Program-made: the position numbers and the translations under genes
Source: Syntrophaceae bacterium UBA1062
Lineage (GTDB): Bacteria; Desulfobacterota; Desulfomonilia; UBA1062
DNA length: 16,600 nt
Assembly: GCA_002316295.1 (NCBI GenBank)
Contig: DCDF01000049.1
Coordinates: forward strand, 1-16,600
Reading direction: 5' to 3'
The notes under the pieces: model-generated
Told to the model about the DNA's origin: nothing
Seen by the model: only the letters and a program-made list of their open reading frames with translations
Database searches by the model: none
Shown here: positions 1 to 7,632 of the stretch, piece by piece
How the letters are laid out: every line of letters starts with the position of its first letter
Position numbering within the stretch: position 1 is the stretch's first letter

Positions 1-759
1 GACGATCGGGAGCTGAAGTTTCTGGGCCGGAGACACGACCGGAAGCAGGCACTCTCAGCCCTGGAGGCGGCCGCAGCCGCCGGGTTCGACAACATCGGCC
101 TCGACCTGATCTACGGACTGCCCGGCCGGACGTTCGACGAGTGGATGTCCTCTCTTGGGCTCGCCATCGATCTTCACCCCGCCCACATGTCCTGCTACGA
201 GCTCGAGCTCAAGCCCCATACCCCGCTCGGCAGAATGTGTGAGCAGCGCGGGATCGGGAGTCGTCCGGAAGACCTGGCGCGGGAATTCTTCGTGAGAACA
301 TCGGAGATCATGGAAGACTCGGGGTACATCCACTACGAGGTGTCCAACTTCGCTGCGGGCATGGACAGGGCGTCGAGACACAACCGCAAGTACTGGGACC
401 ACACGCCTTATCTCGGCCTCGGCCCAGCCGCCCATTCCTTCCGGGAAAACAAGCGCTGGTGGAACCACGAGTCGGTCCATCAGTATGTCAGAGACCTGAA
501 GAAAGGCAAGTCGCCCGTGAGCGATTCGGAAGCCCTGGGGGCCGAACAGCTGGCCCTGGAGGCGCTGTTCCTCGGCCTGAGGACCAGGCAGGGGATCGAT
601 CTGGAGCGGTTCCGGCTCCGGTACGGGATCGATCTCATCAAGGAAAAGGGAAGACTGCTTCAGGAGTGGAGCGAATCAGGGCTCATCGACATCGCAGAGG
701 GAAGCGTCCGTCCCACCCGCTCCGGCATGGCCGTGGCGGACGCCCTGGTGGTGCTGTAG
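1..759 (+). CDS. hemW: HemW-like radical SAM heme chaperone, C-terminal part
   Basis: The reading frame is open from base 1 to the TAG at 757-759, so the N-terminus, including the radical-SAM CxxxCxxC motif, lies outside the window. What is visible (252 residues) matches the HemW/HemN-like family: LGRRH near residue 9, then GLDLIYGLPGRT, then HMSCYELELKPHTPLG, and HNRKYWDHTPYLGLGPAAHS, followed by the helical HemN C-terminal domain. HemW proteins are cytoplasmic. They are related to oxygen-independent coproporphyrinogen III dehydrogenase, but HemW itself is regarded as a heme-binding or heme-transfer chaperone rather than the oxidase. The HNxxYW segment is typical of HemW. The convergent membrane-protein gene starts only 32 bases beyond the stop. 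Family assignment is firm; distinction from HemN rests on these motifs and the short C-terminus. Confidence 0.9.
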   Translation, partial: DDRELKFLGRRHDRKQALSALEAAAAAGFDNIGLDLIYGLPGRTFDEWMSSLGLAIDLHPAHMSCYELELKPHTPLGRMCEQRGIGSRPEDLAREFFVRTSEIMEDSGYIHYEVSNFAAGMDRASRHNRKYWDHTPYLGLGPAAHSFRENKRWWNHESVHQYVRDLKKGKSPVSDSEALGAEQLALEALFLGLRTRQGIDLERFRLRYGIDLIKEKGRLLQEWSESGLIDIAEGSVRPTRSGMAVADALVVL

Positions 760-791
760 GAGCCGCCGGCAGATGTTCCGAAACCCCCGCT

Positions 792-1235
792 CTATGAAGC
801 CGATCTCCTCAATCCCCACAGGATGAGGCAAACGGCCGGGAGCAGCGCCAGCACCATGGAAACCGCCACCGCGCTGATGACCGCCTCCTGCAGGGCCGTG
901 CCCTTCTTCCCCTTCGACGCATCGGGCATCATGGATCCGCCTGCGTCCCAAATGGAAGCCAGGAGCGGGTTGGCCCAGTTCGCATACGCTCCGTAGACCG
1001 CAAGCCAGGATGCAGCCTTCATGGCCGGGGCCCCCAATCTCAGCCTGGAGCAGAGAAAGCTCAGGAGGGCAAGCAGCATCCCGCCCATCACCCCTTCCAC
1101 ATGGCTCGCCAGGCCCATCCTGGGGTTTGCGAGCTTGGGAACGGCAAGGCCCGTGAGCAGGCCGAGCAGCAGGAGCAGAACACCGGAATGCGCCAGCCGG
1201 TGAGCGATCGCGTCCTTCACGATGACCGTATCCAT
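792..1235 (-). CDS. Four-helix membrane protein, hydroxylaminobenzene mutase (HabA/HabB) type
   Basis: This is a 147-residue membrane protein. The ATG at 1235 is chosen over an in-frame ATG at 1283 because a strong Shine-Dalgarno (GGGGGAG) sits just upstream of it and the extra 16 residues look non-coding. Four hydrophobic segments lie near residues 17-35, 46-64, 72-93 and 116-142. The signature LLLGLLTGLAVPKLANPRMG followed by GLASHVEGVMGG is what I remember of hydroxylaminobenzene mutase, where the LANPRMGL..HLEGV segment is conserved. Those enzymes rearrange hydroxylaminobenzene, formed by nitroreduction, to 2-aminophenol. Length is within the family's range (about 135-165). No nitroreductase or aminophenol pathway gene is nearby, so the true substrate is unknown; many homologues are simply annotated as membrane proteins. 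It is a single gene with its own likely promoter at 1306-1333. Confidence 0.7.
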   Translation of the reverse strand: MDTVIVKDAIAHRLAHSGVLLLLLGLLTGLAVPKLANPRMGLASHVEGVMGGMLLALLSFLCSRLRLGAPAMKAASWLAVYGAYANWANPLLASIWDAGGSMMPDASKGKKGTALQEAVISAVAVSMVLALLPAVCLILWGLRRSAS

Positions 1236-1305
1236 ACCATCTCCCCCTTCCCGTTGATCAGGCGAAAAAACGATCCATGGCATTTATTACTTAGTTACTG
1301 GACTA

Positions 1306-1333
1306 GTGATAGGCAAATATCATTGTTTGTCAA
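1306..1333 (-). promoter_or_regulatory. Sigma70-type promoter for the mutase-like membrane gene
   Basis: On the minus strand a TTGACA -35 box (1333-1328) is followed after 16 bases by TATCAC (1311-1306). This would give a leader of roughly 60 bases before the ATG at 1235. A small inverted repeat, TTTGT-N5-ACAAA (1326-1340 on the plus strand), covers the -35 box and could be an operator. The surrounding 1260-1345 stretch is AT-rich relative to the coding DNA, as expected of a promoter. Confidence 0.5.
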
Positions 1334-1426
1334 TAACAAAGCGCACATGCCTGAGAGAGGGGTACTGCGTATGGACAGGAACAGGACGAGAAAAGGTCGA
1401 GGAGACCAGATCTGTTTTTCCGCCCT

Positions 1427-2287
1427 CTAGGTTCTCATGGAGTCCACGAGGTCTTTCAGGACACCCATGTCCACGGTCCGCTGGTACAGGGGCCTGTCAT
1501 CGTGCCGGTATGCGATGAGGGTTTCTTCGAAAACGGATTTGTTCCTGTTCAGATAGATGACCCCCAGAGGGAACCTTCCGGGCTCGGTCGCCTTTCGGAA
1601 CGCCGCCTCCCGATCGGAAGGGTCATAAGTGTCGTCGAGATAGTAGGTGTTTTCCTTGAACCACGCATACGTGTTCACTTTGTTGTAGGTGACGCAGGGC
1701 TGGAAGATGTCGACAAGGGCATAACCCTTGTGGGTGACGGCTTTCTTGATGATGTCCGTGGTCTGCCGCGCGTCTCCGGCGAATGCCCGGGCCACGAACG
1801 AGGCGTCGAGCGCTATGGCCACAGCGATGGGGTTGAAAGGCTCCTCGGTGACTCCTTGGGTCTGCACCGGGGTGACGAAACCCTGCCGGGTGGTGGGCGA
1901 CGCCTGGCCTTTGGTCAGGGCGTAGACCATGTTGTTGTGCACAATGTTCGTGATGTCCGGGTTGCGCCTGATGGCATGCATGAAATGATTGCCGCCCTCC
2001 CCGTACATGTCGCCGTCTCCGCTTTCGGCGATGACCGTGAGGCCCCGGTTCGAGGCCTTGATGGCGGTCGCCGCAGGCAGTGTCCGGCCGTGGAGGCCGT
2101 TGAAATAGTGCACGTCCATATACTGCGGCGTCTTTGCGGCCTGCCCGATGCCGGAGACGAACACCACTATCCGGGGATCGAGCTCGAGCTCCTCAAGGGC
2201 ATCCTTGACCGATTTGAGTATTCTGAAGTTCCCGCAGCCGGGGCACCAGGCGATATCGATCGCATGCTCGAAATCATACACGCCCAT
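1427..2287 (-). CDS. 2-oxoacid:ferredoxin oxidoreductase beta subunit (TPP-binding)
   Basis: A 286-residue protein of the KorB/VorB/PorB type. It carries the TPP-binding half of an enzyme that oxidatively decarboxylates a 2-oxoacid to its acyl-CoA and passes electrons to ferredoxin in the cytoplasm. Visible motifs are CPGCGN (C15, C18), SGIGQAAKTP (43-54), GLHGRTLPAATAIK (64-77), the TPP/Mg motif GDGDMYGEGGNH (90-101) and QPCVTYNKVN with C198. The gene overlaps its upstream partner, the gamma-alpha fusion, by 14 bases, so the two are translationally coupled. The position that is usually Cys in SGIGC is Gln here (Q49), leaving only three cysteines in the whole subunit. No separate ferredoxin-like delta subunit is encoded next door. 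Substrate (2-oxoglutarate, pyruvate or branched-chain/other) cannot be decided from sequence alone, so no symbol is given. Confidence 0.9.
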   Translation of the reverse strand: MGVYDFEHAIDIAWCPGCGNFRILKSVKDALEELELDPRIVVFVSGIGQAAKTPQYMDVHYFNGLHGRTLPAATAIKASNRGLTVIAESGDGDMYGEGGNHFMHAIRRNPDITNIVHNNMVYALTKGQASPTTRQGFVTPVQTQGVTEEPFNPIAVAIALDASFVARAFAGDARQTTDIIKKAVTHKGYALVDIFQPCVTYNKVNTYAWFKENTYYLDDTYDPSDREAAFRKATEPGRFPLGVIYLNRNKSVFEETLIAYRHDDRPLYQRTVDMGVLKDLVDSMRT

Positions 2288-4022
2288 GAGTAGTCTCCTT
2301 CTTCTCCAGCATATCGCTCAGGCTCTCGCAGATGTCCTCGGGCATGAGGGGAAGCCCGCTGAACTTGAGAATCTTGTCGTCGAACACGATACCGGTCTCG
2401 GACCTGATGAGCCTGGCGAACTGCGAGGTTGCATTGCTCTCCACGATGATCTTTCTATGAGCCTTTTCCAGGAAATCCGACGCCGAAGGGTGCAGCGGAT
2501 ATACCTGCGAGAAGTGGAGGATTGCGGTGTCGTCCGCCCTTCCGAGCATGTCCAGCCCTTCCTGCACGGCATGGAGCGACGACCCCCAGCACACCACGAG
2601 ATTCCGGTAGTCCCCGGGGCCGAAGAGCTCGGGCGCGATGGCCTCCTTGCGCAGGCCGTCGAGCTTCCTGAGCCTCTTGTTCACCATGTCGGTCCGCACC
2701 GAGAAGCTCTCGGTGATGAACCCGTCCTCGGTATGCTCGTCGCTATCGACGCGCACCCTGCCCTCACCGAATCCCGGGATGCCGCGGGGCGATACGCCGC
2801 TTCCCGTCAGCGCGTAGCGGCGGTAGTCCCGATCGGTCTTGATCACGAAACGCTGGTCGTACACCGTGTCAAGGTTTATGTCCGGGATATTGTATCTGCG
2901 CTCCAGAAAGTACTGGTCTGTGAGAACGAACACGGGCACCTGGTATTTGTCTGCCAGATAAAAGGCGTGCCGCATCAGGGAAAACCCCTGCTCGTGGGTG
3001 CCTGGCGCAAGGATGACCCTGGGGAACTCGCCGTGCCCGGAGTACAGGGCGAAGTTGAGGTCCGCCTGCTCGGTCCGGGTGGGCAGGCCGGTGGCCGGCC
3101 CAGGCCTCTGGCCAAGGTGGATCACCAGAGGCGATTCGATGCACCCGGCAAGGCTCAAGGCCTCCACCATCAGGGCATACCCTCCGCCCGAGGTGGTGAC
3201 GAGCCCTCGGCCGCCTGCATACCACGATCCGATCGCCATGTTGATTGCACTGATCTCGTCCTCCGCCTGCTCCACCACCACGCCGGAGCCCTCGGCCTTT
3301 TTCGTGAAAAAGACCAGCACTCCGGTGGACGGCGACATGGGGTATGCGGACACGAAGGTGCATCCCCCCGCAAGCCCGCCGAGACCCACCACATTGATCC
3401 CGTCCGTGAGGATCTCGTGTTTGACCTCGTCTGTCCGCTCGATGGATACAGAGGCCTGTCCCGGCTTGAGCAGCCCCTTGCTCCTTTCGTATCCGGTCGC
3501 GGCGGCGGCAAGGTTCTTCTGCAGACGCTCCTCTCCCAGGCCGGAGAGGATCATCCGGATCTCGTCATCCATGAGCCCTTTGTCCACATAGAACAGTCCG
3601 GCAAGGATCCCCAGAACGATCGTGTTCGCATATACGGGCCCTCCCGCCTCGCGGGCAAGATCGTTTATGGGCACTTCGAGCACGGGATGGTGGCCGTCGA
3701 GATATCTTTTGTCGATAAAAGACCTTTCACCCAGGATCACGGTTTCGGGAGTGATCCGGTCGTGGAATCGCTCCATGGCGTCTTGGTGCAGGGGAACGAA
3801 GATGTCGATCCGCCGGGTGTAGCAGAATACCCTCCGCGACGAGATGCGGACCTGTGTGGAGTTGTTGCCCCCGCGGATGCGCGACATGTACTCGCTGTAG
3901 GAAAACACGTTGTAGCCGGAGCGCTTGAACATCCTGGTCAGGATCGCTTCCAGGGTCTGCAGCCCCTGGCCCGCCTGCCCGGAGAAAACGATGGACATGT
4001 CATCCCGAGGTTTGAATACCAT
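2274..4022 (-). CDS. 2-oxoacid:ferredoxin oxidoreductase, fused gamma-alpha subunit
   Basis: A 582-residue fusion. Residues about 9-185 are the gamma (POR/KOR gamma) domain with GQAGQG (15-20) and SEYMSRIRGGNNSTQVRIS. Residues about 193-560 are the alpha pyrimidine-binding and transketolase C-like domains, with GGLAGGCTFVSAYPMSPST, VVEQAEDEISAINMAIG, TTSGGGYALMVEALSLAG and GQRPGPATGLPTRTEQADL. This gamma-alpha layout is common for KorA-type enzymes of anaerobes. It pairs with the beta subunit immediately downstream (14-base overlap). The start is uncertain: ATG at 4022 is the longest, but ATG at 3998, preceded by GGGATG, begins right at the conserved MSIVFSGQAGQG and may be the real one. A TATATA tract lies just at the upstream ATG and could be a -10 box serving the shorter form. 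Confidence 0.9.
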   Translation of the reverse strand: MVFKPRDDMSIVFSGQAGQGLQTLEAILTRMFKRSGYNVFSYSEYMSRIRGGNNSTQVRISSRRVFCYTRRIDIFVPLHQDAMERFHDRITPETVILGERSFIDKRYLDGHHPVLEVPINDLAREAGGPVYANTIVLGILAGLFYVDKGLMDDEIRMILSGLGEERLQKNLAAAATGYERSKGLLKPGQASVSIERTDEVKHEILTDGINVVGLGGLAGGCTFVSAYPMSPSTGVLVFFTKKAEGSGVVVEQAEDEISAINMAIGSWYAGGRGLVTTSGGGYALMVEALSLAGCIESPLVIHLGQRPGPATGLPTRTEQADLNFALYSGHGEFPRVILAPGTHEQGFSLMRHAFYLADKYQVPVFVLTDQYFLERRYNIPDINLDTVYDQRFVIKTDRDYRRYALTGSGVSPRGIPGFGEGRVRVDSDEHTEDGFITESFSVRTDMVNKRLRKLDGLRKEAIAPELFGPGDYRNLVVCWGSSLHAVQEGLDMLGRADDTAILHFSQVYPLHPSASDFLEKAHRKIIVESNATSQFARLIRSETGIVFDDKILKFSGLPLMPEDICESLSDMLEKKETTHGRV

Positions 4023-4512
4023 ATATACATGGTAGCCTTTCGCAGACGAGATTCAACAGATGCCGGCGCCCCTCATCCGGCGCAGGTCATTGGTTTTGCC
4101 GGGAAGCCTCGTACAATGAAACCCTAGGGCCGCTTCCATTATGACAGGTCTGTGCCGACGCAGCCGAAGCAGGCCCGGAAGAGAAAGGCGATGGATCTCA
4201 CAACCCTCGCTCTGGCCGGCGTCTGGGCAATATGGTGTCGATCCTGAATATTGCCGCAATCTCGGGCGTCATCGGCATTCCGCACAACCCCTGCGGGGAT
4301 GAGGCAGGCCCTCATGATCGCTTCCCCCAGAGGATCTGTCCCGACACGTCCCGCCTCCGCCTGTTGCGAGGGTGCTGAAGCGACCCGCTGCGTTCCGGGC
4401 GCAGGGCCCTTCGTTCAGACGGTCGAATTCCCCTATTGATGCCTTCGGGCCGGGATGCTACTATCCGGATACGTTAGACAGCCCGGTGCCCCTTTCGACC
4501 TTTTTTGAGCAG
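4023..4512. other. Divergent intergenic region between oxidoreductase operon and recQ
   Basis: About 490 bases without a supportable gene. Short open frames here lack Shine-Dalgarno sequences and give low-complexity, Arg/Ser/Pro-rich products. The only structured item I can support is the recQ promoter at 4436-4464. The region must also contain the start of transcription for the minus-strand oxidoreductase operon, but I could not find a convincing promoter for it. Confidence 0.5.
4436..4464 (+). promoter_or_regulatory. Sigma70-type promoter for recQ
   Basis: TTGATG (4436-4441), a 17-base spacer and TACTAT (4459-4464) form a good sigma70 match. Transcription would begin near 4471, giving a leader of 40-60 bases before the candidate recQ starts at 4513, 4528 and 4531. 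No LexA-like operator was seen around it. Confidence 0.5.
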
Positions 4513-6345
4513 ATGCGTGGCAATGCGATGATGAATGCAAACCCTTTTGAGAGCCTGCGGAGCGTCTTTGGGTATGAGTCGTTCAGAGACCATCAGGAGG
4601 AGATCATCCAGGGGCTCATCCGGGGCGAGAACGCCTTTGTCCTGATGCCCACGGGCGGCGGAAAGTCGCTGTGCTTTCAGATTCCTGCCCTGCACCGCGA
4701 AGGGGTGGGCATCGTGGTCTCGCCGCTCATCTCGCTCATGAAAGACCAGGTAGACGCACTGCGGGCCTGCGGGGTGAAGGCGGAATTCTACAACTCCAGC
4801 CTGGGAAGCGCCGAGGCAAGGCAGGTGCTGGCCATGCTGCACGCAGGAGAGCTCGATCTCCTGTACGTCGCGCCCGAGCGGCTGATGAGCGACGGGTTCA
4901 TCGAGCGGCTCCGGGGCATCCCCATCGCCCTCTTCGCCATTGACGAGGCGCACTGCATCTCCCAGTGGGGCCACGACTTCAGGCCCGAGTATCTCAAGCT
5001 GGGGAGGCTGAGGAAGCTCTTTCCGGAGATCCCGATGATCGCGCTCACGGCGACCGCGGAGCCCCACACCCGGCGAGACATCCTGGAGCGCCTCGATCTG
5101 AAGGACGCCCGGTGCTATATCTCGGGGTTCGACCGGCCCAATATCCGCTACTCGGTGGTGGAAAAGCGCAAGCCCTTCGCCCAGCTCACGGAATACCTGC
5201 ACTCCCGGCCCTCGGGCGCCGGGATCGTCTACTGCCTGAGCCGCAAACGGGTCGACGAGGTGGCGGGCCGTCTCGTGGAGGCCGGGTTCAGGGCCGCCCC
5301 CTATCACGCAGGGCTCTCCGCCTCCGAGCGCAAGAAGACGCAGGACGATTTCCTGCGCGACGAGATCAGGGTCATCGTGGCCACCGTGGCTTTCGGCATG
5401 GGCATCGACAAGTCCGATGTGCGCTTCGTGGTGCACTACGATATTCCCAAGAACATCGAGTGCTATTACCAGGAGACAGGACGGGCCGGCCGCGACGGCC
5501 TTGCGGCAGAGGCGCTTTTGATGTTCAGCTACGGCGACGTGGCCGTGGCCCGGGGGCTGATCGAGAAAACTCGCAGCCCGGTCCGGATGCGGATCGAGCT
5601 GCACAAACTGAACGCCATGGTGGGCTTTGCCGAGGCCATGAGCTGCAGGCGGCGAATCCTGCTCGGCTACTTCGGCGAGCGCCTGCACGAGGACTGCGGC
5701 AACTGCGACGTGTGCCTCGACCCGCCCGAGGTCATGGACGTGACACAGGACGCCCGCAAGGCCCTGTCTTGCGTCTACCGGGTGGGCCAGCGCTTCGGCA
5801 TGGTGCACGTGATCGACGTCCTGCGCGGCTCGAAGAAAGAGCGGATAACACAGCTCGGCCACGACCGGCTCTCCACCTACGGGATCGGCGCTGACAAAAG
5901 CCAGGACTACTGGTCGCATCTCCTGCGCCACCTGGTGCACCACGGGTATCTCCTTCAGGACGTGGGGGACTATTCCGTGCTCAAGCTCACCGAGTCGGCC
6001 GGACCGCTTCTGCGCGGCGAGCTGACACTCACCATGGCCGAGCCGCGCGTGAAGACCTCGGCGGCCCCCAAAGCGGCCTCCAGGGCGGCGCGCCGCAAGG
6101 CGGGCGACATCGACTACGACCCGGAGCTCTTCGAGAGGCTGCGCGCCCTGCGCAAAGAGCTGGCCGACCGCGAGGGAGTGCCGCCCTTCGTCATCTTCAG
6201 CGACATCTCGCTGGCCGAGATGGCTGCCCTGCTCCCGGAAACCGAAGCGGAGTTCCGTGGCATCCACGGCGTGGGCAGGCACAAGCTCGAGCGCTACGGG
6301 CCCTCTTTTCTCGACGAGATCCGACGGTTCGCCTCACAGCGGTGA
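4513..6345 (+). CDS. recQ: ATP-dependent DNA helicase RecQ
   Basis: A 610-residue protein (E. coli RecQ is 609), a 3'-to-5' superfamily 2 helicase acting in recombination and replication-fork repair. Domains in order: helicase core with MPTGGGKSLC (Walker A, K51), SPLISLMKDQVD, IDEAHCISQWGHDFRPEY (D144-E145-A146-H147), ALTAT, FDRPNIRYSV, ATVAFGMGIDKSDVRFVVHYD and YYQETGRAGRDG. It continues with the RecQ zinc-binding segment (C378, C395, C398, C401, spaced as in E. coli), the winged-helix RQC region (YGIGADKS), and an HRDC domain at about 530-605 (IHGVGRHKLERYG). The frame is open upstream to 4372, but those residues are unrelated to RecQ and the promoter lies within them. Starts at 4513, 4528 and 4531 are all possible because Shine-Dalgarno signals are weak. 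It is monocistronic between divergent and independently promoted neighbours. Confidence 0.97.
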   Translation: MRGNAMMNANPFESLRSVFGYESFRDHQEEIIQGLIRGENAFVLMPTGGGKSLCFQIPALHREGVGIVVSPLISLMKDQVDALRACGVKAEFYNSSLGSAEARQVLAMLHAGELDLLYVAPERLMSDGFIERLRGIPIALFAIDEAHCISQWGHDFRPEYLKLGRLRKLFPEIPMIALTATAEPHTRRDILERLDLKDARCYISGFDRPNIRYSVVEKRKPFAQLTEYLHSRPSGAGIVYCLSRKRVDEVAGRLVEAGFRAAPYHAGLSASERKKTQDDFLRDEIRVIVATVAFGMGIDKSDVRFVVHYDIPKNIECYYQETGRAGRDGLAAEALLMFSYGDVAVARGLIEKTRSPVRMRIELHKLNAMVGFAEAMSCRRRILLGYFGERLHEDCGNCDVCLDPPEVMDVTQDARKALSCVYRVGQRFGMVHVIDVLRGSKKERITQLGHDRLSTYGIGADKSQDYWSHLLRHLVHHGYLLQDVGDYSVLKLTESAGPLLRGELTLTMAEPRVKTSAAPKAASRAARRKAGDIDYDPELFERLRALRKELADREGVPPFVIFSDISLAEMAALLPETEAEFRGIHGVGRHKLERYGPSFLDEIRRFASQR

Positions 6346-6360
6346 CGGGCAGGCGTCCTC

Positions 6361-6414
6361 AAAACGAACGATCGTTCTGTTTTCATTGACATGCCCGCCG
6401 CCGGCGGGCATAAT
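6361..6414 (+). promoter_or_regulatory. Strong sigma70 promoter with two palindromic operator candidates
   Basis: TTGACA (6386-6391), a 17-base spacer and CATAAT (6409-6414) make a near-consensus promoter. The spacer is almost entirely a perfect inverted repeat, ATGCCCGCCG-C-CGGCGGGCAT (6391-6411), with 10-base arms. Just upstream is a second palindrome, GAACGATCGTTC (6366-6377), extended outward by AAA/TTT (6361-6382) with two mismatches. That layout resembles TetR-family operators, but this is an inference. Predicted leader to the start at 6514 is about 95 bases. Confidence 0.65.
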
Positions 6415-6513
6415 CGACCACAGCCATGAGGGCGGGCTTCAGAAGCAAACGCCTTTCGTTCAATGCGGCACATGCACCGGACCGGGAAGGTCCTTTTTTG
6501 CAGGGAGGCCATG

Positions 6514-7599
6514 ATGAGCACCATCTATGAAACGCTTCGCGACAGGATCGACCAGTATTCCGTCGGGTTCATCGCCACGGCTTCAGGGGTGGAGCTGAAA
6601 ATTCTCCAGAGGCTCTTCACCGAGGAGGAGGCCGAAACGTACCTCGCGCTCACCAGGAAACCCGAGCCGGTGAGCGTCATCGCCGGGCGGCTGGGAAAGA
6701 GCGTAGAGGAGACCGCAGCCGTGCTCGGCCGCATGACGGAAAAGGGACACACCTTCCCCGCCACGCACAACGGGACAAAGTTTTATGCGGCGGCGCCCTT
6801 CATGCACGGCTTCTTCGAGCACCAGGTCTTCCGCAAAAACAAGGACAGGGATCTTCCCGCGCTCTTCGAGGAATACTTCCAGACAGGCTTTATTCCCCGG
6901 ACCAGGTCCCTGCGCACCGTCCCCATTCACATGGAGGCGACGCCCGAGACGCCCATCGCCCCCTATGACGACGTGAGGCGGATCATCATGACCAAGGAGC
7001 GCATCGGCCTCTTCCCGTGCGCCTGCAACTTCCAGACAGCCTCTCTCGGGAGGAAGTGCGACAGGCCTCACGACATGTGCCTTGCCTTCGACTTCTACGC
7101 CGAGTACCTCCTGGACGAGATCGGCTTCGGCCGCACGATCACCCGGGAGGAAGCGCTCAAGATCCTCGACGAGGCCGAGGCGGCGGGCCTCGTGCACCAG
7201 ACCGGCGGGGACAAGCGCAACACCGAGTGCATCTGCAACTGCTGCCCCGACTGCTGCACGATCCTGAGGCAGGTGAAGCTCCTGCCCAACCCGGCGCGCT
7301 ACAAGAGCTCGAACTATGTGCTCACCTATGCGCAGGATGCCTGCAAACACTGCCGGGTATGCCTCGGCAGGTGCCCCATGCAGGCACTGAGCATGAGCGG
7401 CGACGAGGAGCCCCTTAACGTAAACCGTGACCGCTGCATCGGCTGCGGCCTGTGCACCACCACGTGCGGCGGCGGTGCGCTGAAGCTCGCCGTCAAGGAT
7501 GAAAAGGACCGGCGCACGCCCCCCACGACATTCGACTTCATGCGCTGCTCGCTCGACCTGTGGAAGGAGATCAGGGAGGCCGCCGGAGACGGAGAGTGA
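6514..7599 (+). CDS. Cysteine-rich ferredoxin-like protein with N-terminal winged-helix-like region
   Basis: A 361-residue protein. ATG at 6514 is preferred because GGGAGG (6503-6508) lies five bases upstream; ATG at 6511 is the alternative. Residues about 35-93 (EEEAETYLALTRKPEPVSVI onward) read like a winged-helix DNA-binding domain of MarR/TrmB type. The middle has two unusual Cys groups: C169, C171, C182, C189, and then CICNCCPDCC (C239-C248). The C-terminus holds two classic 4Fe-4S ferredoxin motifs, CKHCRVCLGRCP (277-288) and CIGCGLCTTTC (308-318). No transmembrane segment or signal peptide is seen, so it is probably cytoplasmic. I recognise it as the broad '4Fe-4S binding protein' group of anaerobes, but no function is known to me. 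It may be an electron carrier, an Fe-S sensor, or both. It is monocistronic, behind the palindrome-rich promoter at 6361-6414. Confidence 0.85.
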   Translation: MSTIYETLRDRIDQYSVGFIATASGVELKILQRLFTEEEAETYLALTRKPEPVSVIAGRLGKSVEETAAVLGRMTEKGHTFPATHNGTKFYAAAPFMHGFFEHQVFRKNKDRDLPALFEEYFQTGFIPRTRSLRTVPIHMEATPETPIAPYDDVRRIIMTKERIGLFPCACNFQTASLGRKCDRPHDMCLAFDFYAEYLLDEIGFGRTITREEALKILDEAEAAGLVHQTGGDKRNTECICNCCPDCCTILRQVKLLPNPARYKSSNYVLTYAQDACKHCRVCLGRCPMQALSMSGDEEPLNVNRDRCIGCGLCTTTCGGGALKLAVKDEKDRRTPPTTFDFMRCSLDLWKEIREAAGDGE

Positions 7600-7632
7600 T
7601 GCACGCTCGATCCTCCGGCCGGCGCCTTTTCC

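Noticed and set aside
2148..4127. Very long plus-strand open frame opposite the oxidoreductase gamma-alpha gene
   Set aside because: It mirrors the real gene in GC-rich DNA, has no Shine-Dalgarno, and its product is His/Gly/Val-rich with no domain.
4053..4259. Short minus-strand open frame upstream of the oxidoreductase operon
   Set aside because: Composition rich in Arg, Gly and Cys without pattern and no ribosome-binding site; treated as chance.
4474..6282. Long minus-strand open frame opposite recQ
   Set aside because: Antisense shadow of recQ, whose protein is complete and highly conserved; no family character on the antisense strand.
6391..6411. GC-rich palindrome as the terminator of recQ
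   Set aside because: It is followed by AATCGACC with no T run, and it sits exactly between good -35 and -10 boxes, so an operator fits better.
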